Positions 9,155-18,186 are shown, counted from the first letter of the stretch. The stretch is DNA of 64,000 nucleotides from JALOLV01 sp046295175 (GCA_046295175.1 JBKBNY010000002.1:186001-250000); one strand, 5' to 3'. Notes: generated from the letters alone by a model not told the origin. Numbers and translations: made by a program.

Positions 9155-9186
9155 TTGTCTTGGTATAGCATTTGATTATACCTTTG
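9155..9186 (+). promoter_or_regulatory. Promoter for the PorP/SprF-like gene
   Basis: A -33 TTG (9155-9157) is followed after 21 bases by TACCTTTG (9179-9186), a full match to TAnnTTTG. It lies 25 bases before the ATG at 9212. Confidence 0.6.
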
Positions 9187-9211
9187 TACATCAACGAAAA
9201 ACGTGAATCCG

Positions 9212-10081
9212 ATGAAGAAAATAGTACTTCTGATTTTAACAACCATACATTTTGCTTCTGCCCAGACCGTGCAGCAAGAACATTACCAGTTTAACCAATT
9301 GGCAATAAACCCAGCTTTTGCGGGTGCAAAAGGCAATTTTAACCTCACAGCCCTACTCGGAAACCAGTTTAATGGGTCGTTTCGACCCCAGCAGCTTTCG
9401 CAGATTTTATCAATTGACGGAGCGATTCGCGATGGAAAAGGGGGTTTGGGAATTCAGGCATTTAATGACCGAAGCAATTTTTACCCGAATAGTCTTGGGC
9501 TTACGACCCAATACGCCCACCGATTCAACATCGGCGAATTGTTTTCGGTAGCTGTTGGCTTGCAAGGAGGATTTATCAACCAAAATATCAACTTTGTCAA
9601 TACCTTTAAGTTTTATTATGGCGGTGGTGTTTTGCTACAAACCAAAGGGTTTTTCTTGGGCTTGAGTCAACCCGTTATCGGACACCAAAATCCTGTATTT
9701 TTTATTAAAAACAAGCCTTTTTATACTTCTTTGGGGATGTCTTTTGGCGATGTAGAAGGAACAATGCTCAACACAAGTGCTATGGTCATCAGTGGAGCAA
9801 ACAAAGGTTTTCATCTCAATGCCAAGGCTTGGTTTAAGCAAAAGTTTGGAGCTGGGGTTTCGTACCGTTCCGAAAATAAGAATAATAAAATCATTGTAAT
9901 GGCCGAATACCAGCTTTCGCCATCGGTAAGAGTCGGGGCTTCGTATGATTCTAAACCGTTCGACAATTACCAAATAAATAGTGGTGGGCAAACCCTACAA
10001 GCACGCCCAGTGCTTCAGCTTTTATTCCGCTATGAGCTTTTACAAGGCGAACAAGTCAATAATCGTTTGAGATTTTTCTAA
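9212..10081 (+). CDS. PorP/SprF-family outer-membrane protein
   Basis: A 289-residue protein beginning with a signal peptide (MKKIVLLILTTIHFASAQ), then the family opening QEHYQFNQLAINPAFAGAKG and an outer-membrane beta-barrel of alternating strands. PorP/SprF proteins of Bacteroidota act with the type IX secretion system, often anchoring or secreting large adhesins. The conserved N-terminal phrase with NPAFAG makes the family call firm. The usual partner, a large T9SS-secreted adhesin encoded next to it, is absent here, so its client is unknown. A GTG three codons upstream (9203) is possible, but ATG 9212 begins the signal peptide directly. Confidence 0.88.
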   Translation: MKKIVLLILTTIHFASAQTVQQEHYQFNQLAINPAFAGAKGNFNLTALLGNQFNGSFRPQQLSQILSIDGAIRDGKGGLGIQAFNDRSNFYPNSLGLTTQYAHRFNIGELFSVAVGLQGGFINQNINFVNTFKFYYGGGVLLQTKGFFLGLSQPVIGHQNPVFFIKNKPFYTSLGMSFGDVEGTMLNTSAMVISGANKGFHLNAKAWFKQKFGAGVSYRSENKNNKIIVMAEYQLSPSVRVGASYDSKPFDNYQINSGGQTLQARPVLQLLFRYELLQGEQVNNRLRFF

Positions 10082-10096
10082 AAATACCATTTATAA

Positions 10097-10130
10097 ACAA
10101 AAGAGGCTCGGTTAAGCGAGCCTCTTTTGT
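10097..10130. terminator. Bidirectional terminator between convergent genes
   Basis: Perfect 14-base arms (10097-10110 and 10117-10130; core AAAAGAGGCTCG / CGAGCCTCTTTT) with A- and T-rich flanks serve both the PorP/SprF gene and the converging VOC gene. Confidence 0.85.
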
Positions 10131-10134
10131 TTTA

Positions 10135-10974
10135 TCAAGCATCCAAAAGTTTTTGAATCTCAAATTTCTTCATTTGCATAAAAGCTTGTACTACTCGTTG
10201 ACCTTTTTCGGGTTCGCTCATAAGTTTACCAAGTATCGAAGGTACGATTTGCCACGAAATCCCGAATTTATCTTTAAGCCAACCGCACATACTTTCTTGT
10301 CCACCATCAGCCGTAAAAGTATTCCACAAAAAGTCTATTTCTTCTTGTGTATCGCACTCAACTACCAGCGAAACCGCTTCGTTGAAGACAAATCTATGGT
10401 CGGCGAGGCCATCCATCGCCACAATCGGAAAACCGCTTAGTGTCGAAGACGAATACATCAACATTCCTTCAAAATCACCACCTTGCGGATACGGTGCTTC
10501 TTCGATGATTGAAGAATTTTCAAAAGTTTTTGTATAAAAATCAATTGCTTTTTTGGCATTACCGAGTTGGTCTTGGGTAAATAATAACGATGGTACAATT
10601 TTCTTACCCACGGTTCCGCTGGTTTGATAATTGAATTGCCACGAAAACCCAAATTTATCTTGCAACCAACCGTAGCGTTCGCTCCATGGGTACGCCCCGA
10701 CCTCCATTAAGGCATTTCCGCCATCTATCAATTTCGCCCATTTTTCGTTTACTTCTGCTGCACTATCGCACATCACATAAAACGAAATAGACGGATTGAA
10801 TTTGAAATGTGGGCCTCCGTTAAGCCCCATGAATTTCTGACCTGCCAATTCAAAATTTACGACCATTCCGTTGTCGGATGTTATTTTTGAATTGTCGAAA
10901 ATCGAACCATAAAACTCTGCCGCATCTCTGGCCTGACCGTCAAACCAAAGGCATGTGTAAATCGGGTGAATCAT
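10135..10974 (-). CDS. VOC family protein with two PhnB-like domains
   Basis: A 279-residue protein made of two tandem PhnB-like (vicinal oxygen chelate) domains, about residues 1-125 and 130-275. Each starts with a strand such as IYTCLWFDGQARDAAEFYGSIF or VPSLLFTQDQLGNAKKAIDFYTKTF and ends with WLQDKFGFSWQF or WLKDKFGISWQIV. Family members related to 3-demethylubiquinone-9 3-methyltransferase-like domains are cytoplasmic; most have no proven reaction and some act in antibiotic resistance or small-molecule binding. The start codon abuts the stop of the upstream VOC gene, so the two are almost certainly co-transcribed and translationally linked. Confidence 0.87.
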   Translation of the reverse strand: MIHPIYTCLWFDGQARDAAEFYGSIFDNSKITSDNGMVVNFELAGQKFMGLNGGPHFKFNPSISFYVMCDSAAEVNEKWAKLIDGGNALMEVGAYPWSERYGWLQDKFGFSWQFNYQTSGTVGKKIVPSLLFTQDQLGNAKKAIDFYTKTFENSSIIEEAPYPQGGDFEGMLMYSSSTLSGFPIVAMDGLADHRFVFNEAVSLVVECDTQEEIDFLWNTFTADGGQESMCGWLKDKFGISWQIVPSILGKLMSEPEKGQRVVQAFMQMKKFEIQKLLDA

Positions 10975-11418
10975 TTATGCGTGTCCGTTTTCGTAAGAAT
11001 TAAACATCCATCTGATTCCGAATTTATCTAAACAGCACCCCCAGTATGCACCCCAAAACTGCTTAGACAGAGGTGCAATGTCACTCCCACCGTCCGAAAG
11101 TGCATCAAAAAGCCTTTGGGTTTCGGCCAATGTATCGGGTTCAAGATTGATAGTTGTATTGTTTCCAATTACAACATGATGCCCCATTGATTCGAGCATA
11201 TCCGTTCCCATAATCTGGATTCCGCCCAAAATCGGCAATGCTACGTGCATGACTTTGTCTAATTCGTTTTCTGGAAAAGGATATCCACCATCTTGGCTCG
11301 GAATATCACGATTATACATAATCGGCGATGTAAATTCGGTTCCGAAAACTGATTTGTAGAAATTGAAGGCTTCTTCGGTCTGGCCTTGAAAATTGAGGTA
11401 AATTGATACTTTCGACAT
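10975..11418 (-). CDS. VOC family protein, single PhnB-like domain
   Basis: A 147-residue single-domain relative of the preceding double-domain protein. It opens with KVSIYLNFQGQTEEAFNFYKSVFG and closes with GCCLDKFGIRWMFNSYE, the hallmark frame of PhnB-like proteins. Its TAA is immediately before the next gene's ATG (no gap), and it lies 90 bases downstream of the SRPBCC gene, so the three form one likely operon. The pairing of VOC and SRPBCC proteins is common in Bacteroidota, but the substrate is unknown. Confidence 0.87.
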   Translation of the reverse strand: MSKVSIYLNFQGQTEEAFNFYKSVFGTEFTSPIMYNRDIPSQDGGYPFPENELDKVMHVALPILGGIQIMGTDMLESMGHHVVIGNNTTINLEPDTLAETQRLFDALSDGGSDIAPLSKQFWGAYWGCCLDKFGIRWMFNSYENGHA

Positions 11419-11508
11419 AGCTTTTGGTTAATTTTGTGTAAGAGAAAGGTTTGATGATACAAAGTTGTGATACAGGGTGTGCAAACTAATTACACGCCCA
11501 TTTTTATT

Positions 11509-11922
11509 TTAATTTTTCTCGGTATATTTCTTAAAGTTATCCAAGATTGCCTGCCAGCCCATTTGCTGCATCTCGATTGGGTTTTCGTTTTCGGCTTCAA
11601 ACTCTTCAATTACTTTTACCGAATCGCCCTCTGGTATGAAATCAATTTTTACTTTCCGTCCGTCTGCTATTGTATAAGCAATTTGCTCATGTGGTACAAC
11701 TGCATCGTAAATTCCGCCAAAATCAAACGAAAAACTCCCATCTTTAGCGGCCATTTGGTAGGTAAAACTTCCGCCAACTTGTAAATCGTTTGTGGCCGAT
11801 GGCGTATGCCAATCGTCAGAGGCGTTGTTCCATTGCATAATGTGTGCGGGGGTTGTCCAATAATCCCAAACTTTATTGATTGGGGCGTTTACTGTGGTTG
11901 CGATTGTGATTTTTTGATTCAT
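11509..11922 (-). CDS. SRPBCC/AHSA1-like domain protein
   Basis: A 137-residue START-like fold protein. The N-terminus ITIATTVNAPINKVWDYWTTPAHIMQWN and the later GGSFTYQMAAKDGSFSFDFGG segment are typical of the AHSA1 (activator of Hsp90 ATPase-like) group of the SRPBCC superfamily. Such proteins bind hydrophobic ligands in a helix-grip pocket; most members next to VOC proteins have no assigned role. It is the first gene of the likely three-gene operon with the two VOC genes. Confidence 0.87.
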   Translation of the reverse strand: MNQKITIATTVNAPINKVWDYWTTPAHIMQWNNASDDWHTPSATNDLQVGGSFTYQMAAKDGSFSFDFGGIYDAVVPHEQIAYTIADGRKVKIDFIPEGDSVKVIEEFEAENENPIEMQQMGWQAILDNFKKYTEKN

Positions 11923-12156
11923 TTCCGTAATTGTTAAATTTGATATTGCAAAGTTATTGTCTTAATTCTCAATTTGACGTGTGTAAAAACGACAATATAA
12001 GGGGCTGTTTACGACATGATTTGCCTTAATATGTAATTTTTTAAGGATTTCTGGATTAATTTTTATTCTAAACTCAGTGAAATTTAATGTTTAAGCAATA
12101 AAGAATTGTTGCTTTTTGCATATTTTTACGTCATAACCATAAACATATATATTGAA

Positions 12157-12696
12157 ATGGCAGAAAACGAACAAAATCAAAACCTTACAGATAAAGCAGC
12201 CAATTTGGCAAGTGAAGCAAAAGCAGCCGCAACAGAGAAACTTTCTGAACTAAAAGAAGACGCCGCCGAAGCAACAGAAGCTGCTAAAGCAAAGGCTCAG
12301 GAATTGGCCGCACAAGCTTCTGAAAAATTAGGCGATATTAAAGAAGATGCAACAGAAGCCCTCGGCGAAGCGAAAGCTAAAGCACAAGAAATGGCGGCAG
12401 AAGCATCAGAAAAAGTAACCGAGCTCAAAGCCGAAGCAGCAGAAGCACTTGGCGAAGCGAAAGCTAAAGCACAAGAATTGGCAGCAGAAGCATCAGAAAA
12501 AATTGATGAATTGAAAGCCAAAGCGGCTGAGTACGTAAACGAAGAAAAAATAAACGAACTCAAAGCCGAAGCGGCCGAGGCAGTTGATGCAGCAAAAGCA
12601 AAGGCCGAAGAAATGGCAGCAGAAGCTACAGAGGCAGTTCAGGAAGCTACTCAAAAAGCAAAAGGGTTCTTTAGCCGTTTGTTTGGAGGTAAATAA
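12157..12696 (+). CDS. Ala/Glu/Lys-rich helical repeat protein
   Basis: A 179-residue hydrophilic protein from ATG 12157 (MAENEQNQNL), since an upstream in-frame start at 12106 adds a hydrophobic tail unlike the rest. Residues 15-165 are imperfect 29-residue repeats of the form EAxxAAKAKAQELAAEASEK(x)5-6K, predicted as a long amphipathic helix or coiled coil; it ends in KGFFSRLFGGK, which could dip into a membrane. The composition resembles LEA-like or apolipoprotein-like stress proteins and YtxH-type proteins, but no homology can be claimed from sequence reading alone. It has its own terminator at 12718. Confidence 0.75.
   Translation: MAENEQNQNLTDKAANLASEAKAAATEKLSELKEDAAEATEAAKAKAQELAAQASEKLGDIKEDATEALGEAKAKAQEMAAEASEKVTELKAEAAEALGEAKAKAQELAAEASEKIDELKAKAAEYVNEEKINELKAEAAEAVDAAKAKAEEMAAEATEAVQEATQKAKGFFSRLFGGK
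12364..12500 (+). repeat. 87-base near-perfect tandem repeat inside the helical protein gene
   Basis: The segment beginning GGCGAAGCGAAAGCTAAAGC at 12364 recurs at 12451, 87 bases later (29 codons), with only a few changes across about 50 bases. The high DNA-level identity suggests recent duplication or recombination within the gene. Confidence 0.8.
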
Positions 12697-12717
12697 TTTT
12701 AGGATATTCTTATTTTG

Positions 12718-12750
12718 TAGTCTCATGCCAAAGCGTGAGACTATTTTTTT
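12718..12750 (+). terminator. Terminator after the helical repeat gene
   Basis: Arms TAGTCTCA (12718-12725) and TGAGACTA (12736-12743) are followed by seven T residues. It overlaps the last codons of the converging plsY gene. Confidence 0.75.
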
Positions 12751-13361
12751 GCCCCAAATTTATTCTCATTACCCGCCAAAAGTCTTTTTACATTCTCATG
12801 GTGAGTTATGATTAACAATACTGCCAAAATAAATCCAAAAATCACGATTGTCGTTGGCTGTAAACCCCAAAAACCCGATACCAATTGTACCGGAAACGCT
12901 AAAGCCCCGAGCATTGAACCCAACGAAACATATTTGGTGGCAAAAATAATCAGAAGAAAGAGAATAACGCAGATAAGCGTTGCCAAAGGATGAATAGCCA
13001 AGATTACGCCAAGAGAAGTGGCAACACCTTTACCACCTTTGAATTGTGCAAAAACTGGAAATATATGACCTATCACAACCGCCAAACCCAAAAGAGGCAC
13101 AATGTATCCTACTGGCTGAAAATCAGAATTTTGAATAATGATTGATGCTAAACTGACGGCTAAGTAGCCTTTGAGCAAATCTATCAAAAGTACAATTACT
13201 CCTGCTTTCTTACCCAAAACTCGTAAAGAGTTTGTTGCTCCAGCGTTTCCGCTTCCGTGATTACGAATATCGACACCGTGGAAAACCCTGCCGTACCAAA
13301 CCGCTGTCGGAATCGAGCCTAAGAGGTAAGCTACCAAAACTCCGATAAATACTTCAATCAT
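12741..13361 (-). CDS. plsY: Glycerol-3-phosphate acyltransferase PlsY
   Basis: A 206-residue polytopic inner-membrane enzyme that transfers the acyl group from acyl-phosphate to glycerol-3-phosphate, the first committed step of phospholipid synthesis. Diagnostic motifs are the N-terminal YLLGSIPTAVWYGR, then HGSGNAGATNSLR (about residues 36-48) and GHIFPVFAQFKGGKGVATSLG (about 101-121), which in PlsY form the active site and phosphate-binding loops. Five hydrophobic segments are visible, matching the family length of about 200-215 residues. It stands alone, converging on the helical repeat gene. Confidence 0.95.
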   Translation of the reverse strand: MIEVFIGVLVAYLLGSIPTAVWYGRVFHGVDIRNHGSGNAGATNSLRVLGKKAGVIVLLIDLLKGYLAVSLASIIIQNSDFQPVGYIVPLLGLAVVIGHIFPVFAQFKGGKGVATSLGVILAIHPLATLICVILFLLIIFATKYVSLGSMLGALAFPVQLVSGFWGLQPTTIVIFGFILAVLLIITHHENVKRLLAGNENKFGAKK

Positions 13362-13492
13362 TCAGATTATTAGAGATAAATTTTCGCAACAAAGTTATAG
13401 AAAATATGGTATTTAAATAGATTCATTTCATAAAATTGGCCAAAACAGCTAACTTGCCTTTTTATTCATCATCAATAAACCCTTGCAGAATT

Positions 13493-15598
13493 ATGAAAAG
13501 AGTTGTTCAAATTCTCTGTTTTACATTACCCATTATGAGTTTAGCTCAAAATTTTGATTATCCTCAAACTCGCAAAGTCGAACACACAGACACCTATCAT
13601 GGCACTACCGTTGCCGACCCTTACCGCTGGCTCGAAGACGACCGCTCTGCCGAAACAGCCGAATGGGTAAAACAACAAAACGCTCTGACATTCAGCTATT
13701 TAGACAAAATTCCGTATCGTCAGGCATTCAAAAATCGTTTAGAGAAAATTTACAATTATCCTAAATACGGCTCTCCTTTCCGTCGTGGCGAATGGTATTA
13801 TTTCTACAAAAACGATGGTTTGCAAAACCAGTCGGTTTTATATCGTCAGAAAGGTTTAGATGGTAAGCCCGAAATGGTGATTGACCCAAACAAACTCTCG
13901 ACAGATGGCACAACCCGAATGGTACAGTTCAATTTATCGAAAGATGGTCGTTATGCCGCCTACGCACTCTCGAAGGGTGGCTCTGACTGGCAAGATATTT
14001 TGATAATGGATATGAATACCCTGCAAACGCTCTCGGATAAATGTGAGTGGGTTAAGGTTTCAGGAATTGCGTGGCAAGGCGATGGTTTTTATTACAGCCG
14101 CTACCCTAAGCCAGAAGGAAGTGCATTGGCCGCCAAAAACGAAAACCATCAAGTTTTTTATCATAAAATCGGTACATCGCAGTCGGCTGATGAATTGGTT
14201 TACGAAGACAAAGCTAATCCACAGCGTTTTAATACACTAAGTACAAGCAAAGACCAGCAGTATGCATTTTTGTACTTGAGCGATAGGGGCAAAGGCAAAG
14301 ACGGAAACGCACTTTTTTATCGTTTGGCAGGTCAAAAAGAATTTAAACCAATCATTGCCGATATAACCGATAATTCGTACACCGTAGTTGGCAATGTTGG
14401 CAAAAAATTATTGATTCAGACCAATAAAGACGCCAAAAACGATAAAGTTGACCTTTATGATACCGAAACTGGCAAATGGTCGGCCTTTATTGCCGAAAAA
14501 CCAGAGCCATTGGGCGGAGTAGGAATCGCTGGGGGCAAACTCTTTGTTTCGTACTCAAAAGATGTAACCACCCGTGCGTACGTTTATAGCCTCGATGGTA
14601 AACTCGAAAACGAGGTTCAGATGCCCGGTTTGGGTTCGGCCGGCGGTTTTGGTGGAGAATTAGACGATACTTTTGTTTTTTACACCTTTACGTCGTTTAC
14701 CTTCCCTCCTACCATCTATCGCTACGATATTGCCAGCAAAAAAAGCACGGTTTTCCGTAATCCAGAAGTAGATTTTAAATCAACCGATTTTGAAACGAAG
14801 CAGGTTTTCTATACGAGCAAAGACGGCACCAAAGTACCGATGTTTATTGTCTATAAAAAAGGTTTGAAATTAGATGGCAAAAATCCGACAATTCTTTACG
14901 GATACGGCGGATTCAACATTAGCGTTACGCCTTCGTTTAGTCCGCTCTTGATTCCGTTCTTAGAGCAAGGCGGCGTTTATGCATCGGCCAATCTTCGTGG
15001 TGGTAGCGAATACGGCGAAAAATGGCATGAACAAGGTATGAAACTCAAAAAACAAAACGTTTTTGACGATTTCATTGCCGCAGGCGAATACCTAATTGCC
15101 CAAAAATATACCTCAAAAGACTATTTGGCGATTCGTGGTGGCTCAAATGGCGGATTATTGGTAGGAGCTTGTATGAATCAACGTCCAGACCTTTTCAAAG
15201 TAGCGATTCCGCAGGTTGGTGTGATGGATATGCTTCGTTTTCAGAAGTTTACAATCGGCTGGAACTGGATTGCAGATTATGGCTCAAGCGATAATGCCGA
15301 AGAATTTAAGGCTCTTTATGCTTATTCGCCATTGCACAATATCAAAGAAGGGGTTAATTATCCTGCAACGCTCATCACAACTGCCGACCACGACGATAGG
15401 GTTGTACCAGCCCATTCGTTTAAATATGCAGCCGAGCTTCAAGCCAAAGCAGGAAAAAGCACAAAAAATCCGTTATTGATTCGCGTGGATGTGAATTCGG
15501 GACACGGAGCCAGCAATACCGCCAAGGCAATTGAGCAGCAAGCCGATATTTATTCGTTTATTTTCTACAATATGGGTCTTACGCCCAAGAGTTTATAA
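13493..15598 (+). CDS. Prolyl oligopeptidase family serine peptidase (S9A)
   Basis: A 701-residue peptidase from ATG 13493, which starts a signal peptide (MKRVVQILCFTLPIMSLAQ); the in-frame extension upstream has no such character. The order is an N-terminal helix region (YPQTRKVEHTDTYHGTTVADPYRWLEDD), a seven-bladed beta-propeller (about 80-420), and a C-terminal alpha/beta-hydrolase domain. The catalytic triad is visible: S551 in GGSNGG, D634 in DHDDRV and H671 in SGHGAS. It should cleave short peptides after proline in the periplasm. A strong bidirectional terminator follows at 15608. Confidence 0.94.
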   Translation: MKRVVQILCFTLPIMSLAQNFDYPQTRKVEHTDTYHGTTVADPYRWLEDDRSAETAEWVKQQNALTFSYLDKIPYRQAFKNRLEKIYNYPKYGSPFRRGEWYYFYKNDGLQNQSVLYRQKGLDGKPEMVIDPNKLSTDGTTRMVQFNLSKDGRYAAYALSKGGSDWQDILIMDMNTLQTLSDKCEWVKVSGIAWQGDGFYYSRYPKPEGSALAAKNENHQVFYHKIGTSQSADELVYEDKANPQRFNTLSTSKDQQYAFLYLSDRGKGKDGNALFYRLAGQKEFKPIIADITDNSYTVVGNVGKKLLIQTNKDAKNDKVDLYDTETGKWSAFIAEKPEPLGGVGIAGGKLFVSYSKDVTTRAYVYSLDGKLENEVQMPGLGSAGGFGGELDDTFVFYTFTSFTFPPTIYRYDIASKKSTVFRNPEVDFKSTDFETKQVFYTSKDGTKVPMFIVYKKGLKLDGKNPTILYGYGGFNISVTPSFSPLLIPFLEQGGVYASANLRGGSEYGEKWHEQGMKLKKQNVFDDFIAAGEYLIAQKYTSKDYLAIRGGSNGGLLVGACMNQRPDLFKVAIPQVGVMDMLRFQKFTIGWNWIADYGSSDNAEEFKALYAYSPLHNIKEGVNYPATLITTADHDDRVVPAHSFKYAAELQAKAGKSTKNPLLIRVDVNSGHGASNTAKAIEQQADIYSFIFYNMGLTPKSL

Positions 15599-15607
15599 TT
15601 GAAGCTA

Positions 15608-15647
15608 TTTGATTAGCCACAATTTTTGAAAACTGTGGCTAATCAAA
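15608..15647. terminator. Bidirectional terminator between convergent genes
   Basis: Arms 15608-15621 and 15634-15647 (TTTGATTAGCCACA / TGTGGCTAATCAAA) are perfect, with an A/T-rich inner stem. It separates the peptidase gene from the converging surface-protein gene. Confidence 0.8.
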
Positions 15648-17939
15648 TTATCTTGCTTTTTTAGTAATGACGAGCGGAACACATTTTATCGTACAAGACG
15701 TAAGGCCGATGTCTAAATTATGATTTGATTGCGTATAAGCCCCAGTCTGAAAATCAATTACTGCATAAATACCTTGTTGTACAGCATCAGAGTCTATTGT
15801 TTCAGGCAAATTCTCACCCTCATCTGGTGCTGGAGATAATCCTCCCGGTGAAATATCCGTTAGATTCTTCGCAATAATGCTCCCTTGTACCATACTAACC
15901 CTAATCCTATAATTCCGTTCATATTGTATTTCTACTGAGGTATTGTTATTGTTAAATATAAAATGTCCGCCATTGCTTGTTACCATACTTCCTATCTCGA
16001 TGCCTCCGCCATCCATATCAAGTAGCGAAACCGTTAATCCGTCTATTCCTGGTTCGTTTGGGTCTTGAATACCATCTTTGTCTAAATCCTCCCACACCCT
16101 ATTACCAATTTCTATTGGTGAGTTACCACAATTAGCTTTTATATCTCCTGTGCCTCCCGACTTCCCTAATGTTCCTTTTTTACCCGCATAAACCGCAAAG
16201 CTACGACGTGGGCTACCATCTGTATTGCTAAATGTTTTGATACCCGCAGCGTGGAAGACAGAGTCAATAGGGTCCATCGCCGAGGTAAGTATCTCACCTG
16301 TTCCCGGAATCAATATCATAGCACCATTAGCAATCTCGCTGTGTCCTGGATTTCCAAAAAATACCCAATAATCTCGACAGTAGAACTCTCCACCTCCTGG
16401 TCCTTCATCATTACCAACCCCACAACCAGTCAATGGGCCAGCCTTACCATTACTCTCCATCTCATACACGCCATTATTATTATACACTCTCAGAATATCC
16501 CCACTCACAAACGTGTCATATACATTACCATCATCTACGGGGGCAAGAGCTCTAAAACCACCCTGCAAACTCATTCTATCCATCAAACCAATAACCATAC
16601 TTCCGTCAACATCAAATTCGAGGTCGGTTATAATAGGCTGTGGGTTTACAGCAAACCCTACTGTTTTGCCAATAGTTGGCTCAAAGAATGTCGCACAGGC
16701 TTTTGGAAACACGTCTGTCCAAGGTCTCCAATATCTAATATTTTTACAATCTGCTGTTGCATCGGCTGGGCCTCGTTTTTCAGTTAACGGAAATTGAAAA
16801 AATATTTTAAATTGCCCATTTTGCGGATTAAGCTGATAAATCGTACCCGTCAGTTTTGTAGAATCTTGTGAGGTTTCGGCCGAACATACAACTCCAATAT
16901 AAAACATACCGTTGTATTCCTTTATTCCCCATGGGCGATAGTCTCCATCCGAACACGGGTTTGGAATCTGAAAAGACCTAACTGTACTGGCATTCGGTAC
17001 AGAAACAGGAACCCCGACAAAAAAACTGTAAACTTTTCTATCGTACAAGTTTACCATATATAGTGTTTTTTCATCTCTCGATAAAGCAATACCTCCGATA
17101 CCCGTTCGTCCTGCGGCCATCATTGAGGCGGGGTCTTGAGAAGAAATCAACTTATCAGGCGATAAATCTGTGTGGGGGTCTGGGCCAGTATCTATACCGA
17201 GTGTCTTGACATCTATCAATGGTGAAGACGACTTTGTATCAAAATTTATTGTGTAAATTCCGCCAGTGCCAAGTGGTCCTAATCCTACATGCCGCCTCAC
17301 AATAGCCGCTGCAATTCCTATTTTAGCTCTTGCTTGATAGTCCATCCCCCACAAAGCACCAACCTCCGATGCCTTCGCTAAATGTGTTGGCATTTCGCCA
17401 TCGACACCTGCAACACCATTTGCACTGTAAGAAAACATTACTAACGCATCGTCTTCTCCGGCAGAACTACCGGGAATCGGGTCTCCGTTTACATAACAAG
17501 GTGTAAAAATCACTGATACCTCTGGTTGGCAGTAATCATCGTTTGCCATCATTCCAAGGTTAGCATTAGACACACCCCCACTTGGTATTACATAAAATTG
17601 TATATTTGATGCTTTTGTACCGCCACTGCTTGGGTTGTTGGCACCAAGATTACTAAACTCCAACCTCACTTGTGAGCCTTCGGGCAACTCAATCGCCGAA
17701 AAAGAATACGTTCCGTCAATTTTGGATGTTTTGCTTACCGATATTGAGCCATTTCCGATGTAGGCCGTAATGGTAATCCCCTGAATCCCTACTTCGTTTG
17801 GTAAATTCTGAATACCATTATTGTTAAAGTCTTTAAAAACTGTTCCGCTCAATTGGCTTTCAGCTTGGAAGCTACCAAAGAGCAAAAGCGTCAGTGATAG
17901 TAACCTAACAATATTTAGGACATTGTCTGTTAGTTTCAT
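15648..17939 (-). CDS. Large SdrD B-like surface protein
   Basis: A 763-residue secreted protein with a signal peptide (about residues 1-28, ending near SFQAESQ). An SdrD B-like domain follows (FKDFNNNGIQNLPNEVGIQGITITAY at about 35-60, with calcium-binding style Asp/Asn repeats). A central region of about 130-590 looks like a beta-propeller-type repeat region without a name I can assign. A second SdrD B-like domain is near 620-740 (WEDLDKDGIQDPNEPGIDGL). The protein ends in CTIKCVPLVITKKAR, with no recognisable type IX C-terminal sorting domain. In Cytophagales such proteins are often longer, so this could be a naturally short paralogue or a truncated one. Likely role: cell-surface structure or adhesion. 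Confidence 0.75.
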   Translation of the reverse strand: MKLTDNVLNIVRLLSLTLLLFGSFQAESQLSGTVFKDFNNNGIQNLPNEVGIQGITITAYIGNGSISVSKTSKIDGTYSFSAIELPEGSQVRLEFSNLGANNPSSGGTKASNIQFYVIPSGGVSNANLGMMANDDYCQPEVSVIFTPCYVNGDPIPGSSAGEDDALVMFSYSANGVAGVDGEMPTHLAKASEVGALWGMDYQARAKIGIAAAIVRRHVGLGPLGTGGIYTINFDTKSSSPLIDVKTLGIDTGPDPHTDLSPDKLISSQDPASMMAAGRTGIGGIALSRDEKTLYMVNLYDRKVYSFFVGVPVSVPNASTVRSFQIPNPCSDGDYRPWGIKEYNGMFYIGVVCSAETSQDSTKLTGTIYQLNPQNGQFKIFFQFPLTEKRGPADATADCKNIRYWRPWTDVFPKACATFFEPTIGKTVGFAVNPQPIITDLEFDVDGSMVIGLMDRMSLQGGFRALAPVDDGNVYDTFVSGDILRVYNNNGVYEMESNGKAGPLTGCGVGNDEGPGGGEFYCRDYWVFFGNPGHSEIANGAMILIPGTGEILTSAMDPIDSVFHAAGIKTFSNTDGSPRRSFAVYAGKKGTLGKSGGTGDIKANCGNSPIEIGNRVWEDLDKDGIQDPNEPGIDGLTVSLLDMDGGGIEIGSMVTSNGGHFIFNNNNTSVEIQYERNYRIRVSMVQGSIIAKNLTDISPGGLSPAPDEGENLPETIDSDAVQQGIYAVIDFQTGAYTQSNHNLDIGLTSCTIKCVPLVITKKAR

Positions 17940-18186
17940 AACTATTAGGAAAACTTTTTATAAAACCGAACCTTACTCAAGTTTGGTATGTGTTAGTACA
18001 GCAAAAAAATTGTGGTTTTTTATGACATACATTGCAAAGGCTGTGCCACTAAATGATTGATTATAAGCAATTTGGTACCGCTTACTAACTTTATGCTTAA
18101 TTTTTCAAAATTTCTATGGGGGTGTTTTTTGAAATGTATCCGTTGAATAATTTTTAAAGATTTCTAAATTTTTTTTGGCTCTAATT
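17940..18186. other. Gene-free AT-rich gap before the tRNA promoter
   Basis: Between the start of the surface-protein gene and the tRNA promoter I see no gene or RNA. The right part may hold the minus-strand promoter of the surface-protein gene, but I cannot place it. Confidence 0.6.

Noticed and set aside
12297..12563. Reverse-strand frame rich in Ala/Ser within the helical repeat gene
   Set aside because: It mirrors the Ala/Glu/Lys repeats read backwards; the forward frame has the ATG, terminator and protein character.
13436..13492. Extended N-terminus of the prolyl oligopeptidase
   Set aside because: The signal peptide begins at ATG 13493, which is the natural start for an exported enzyme.
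16251..16797. Forward frames inside the surface-protein gene
   Set aside because: They overlap a gene with a signal peptide and recognised domains and show no domain of their own.
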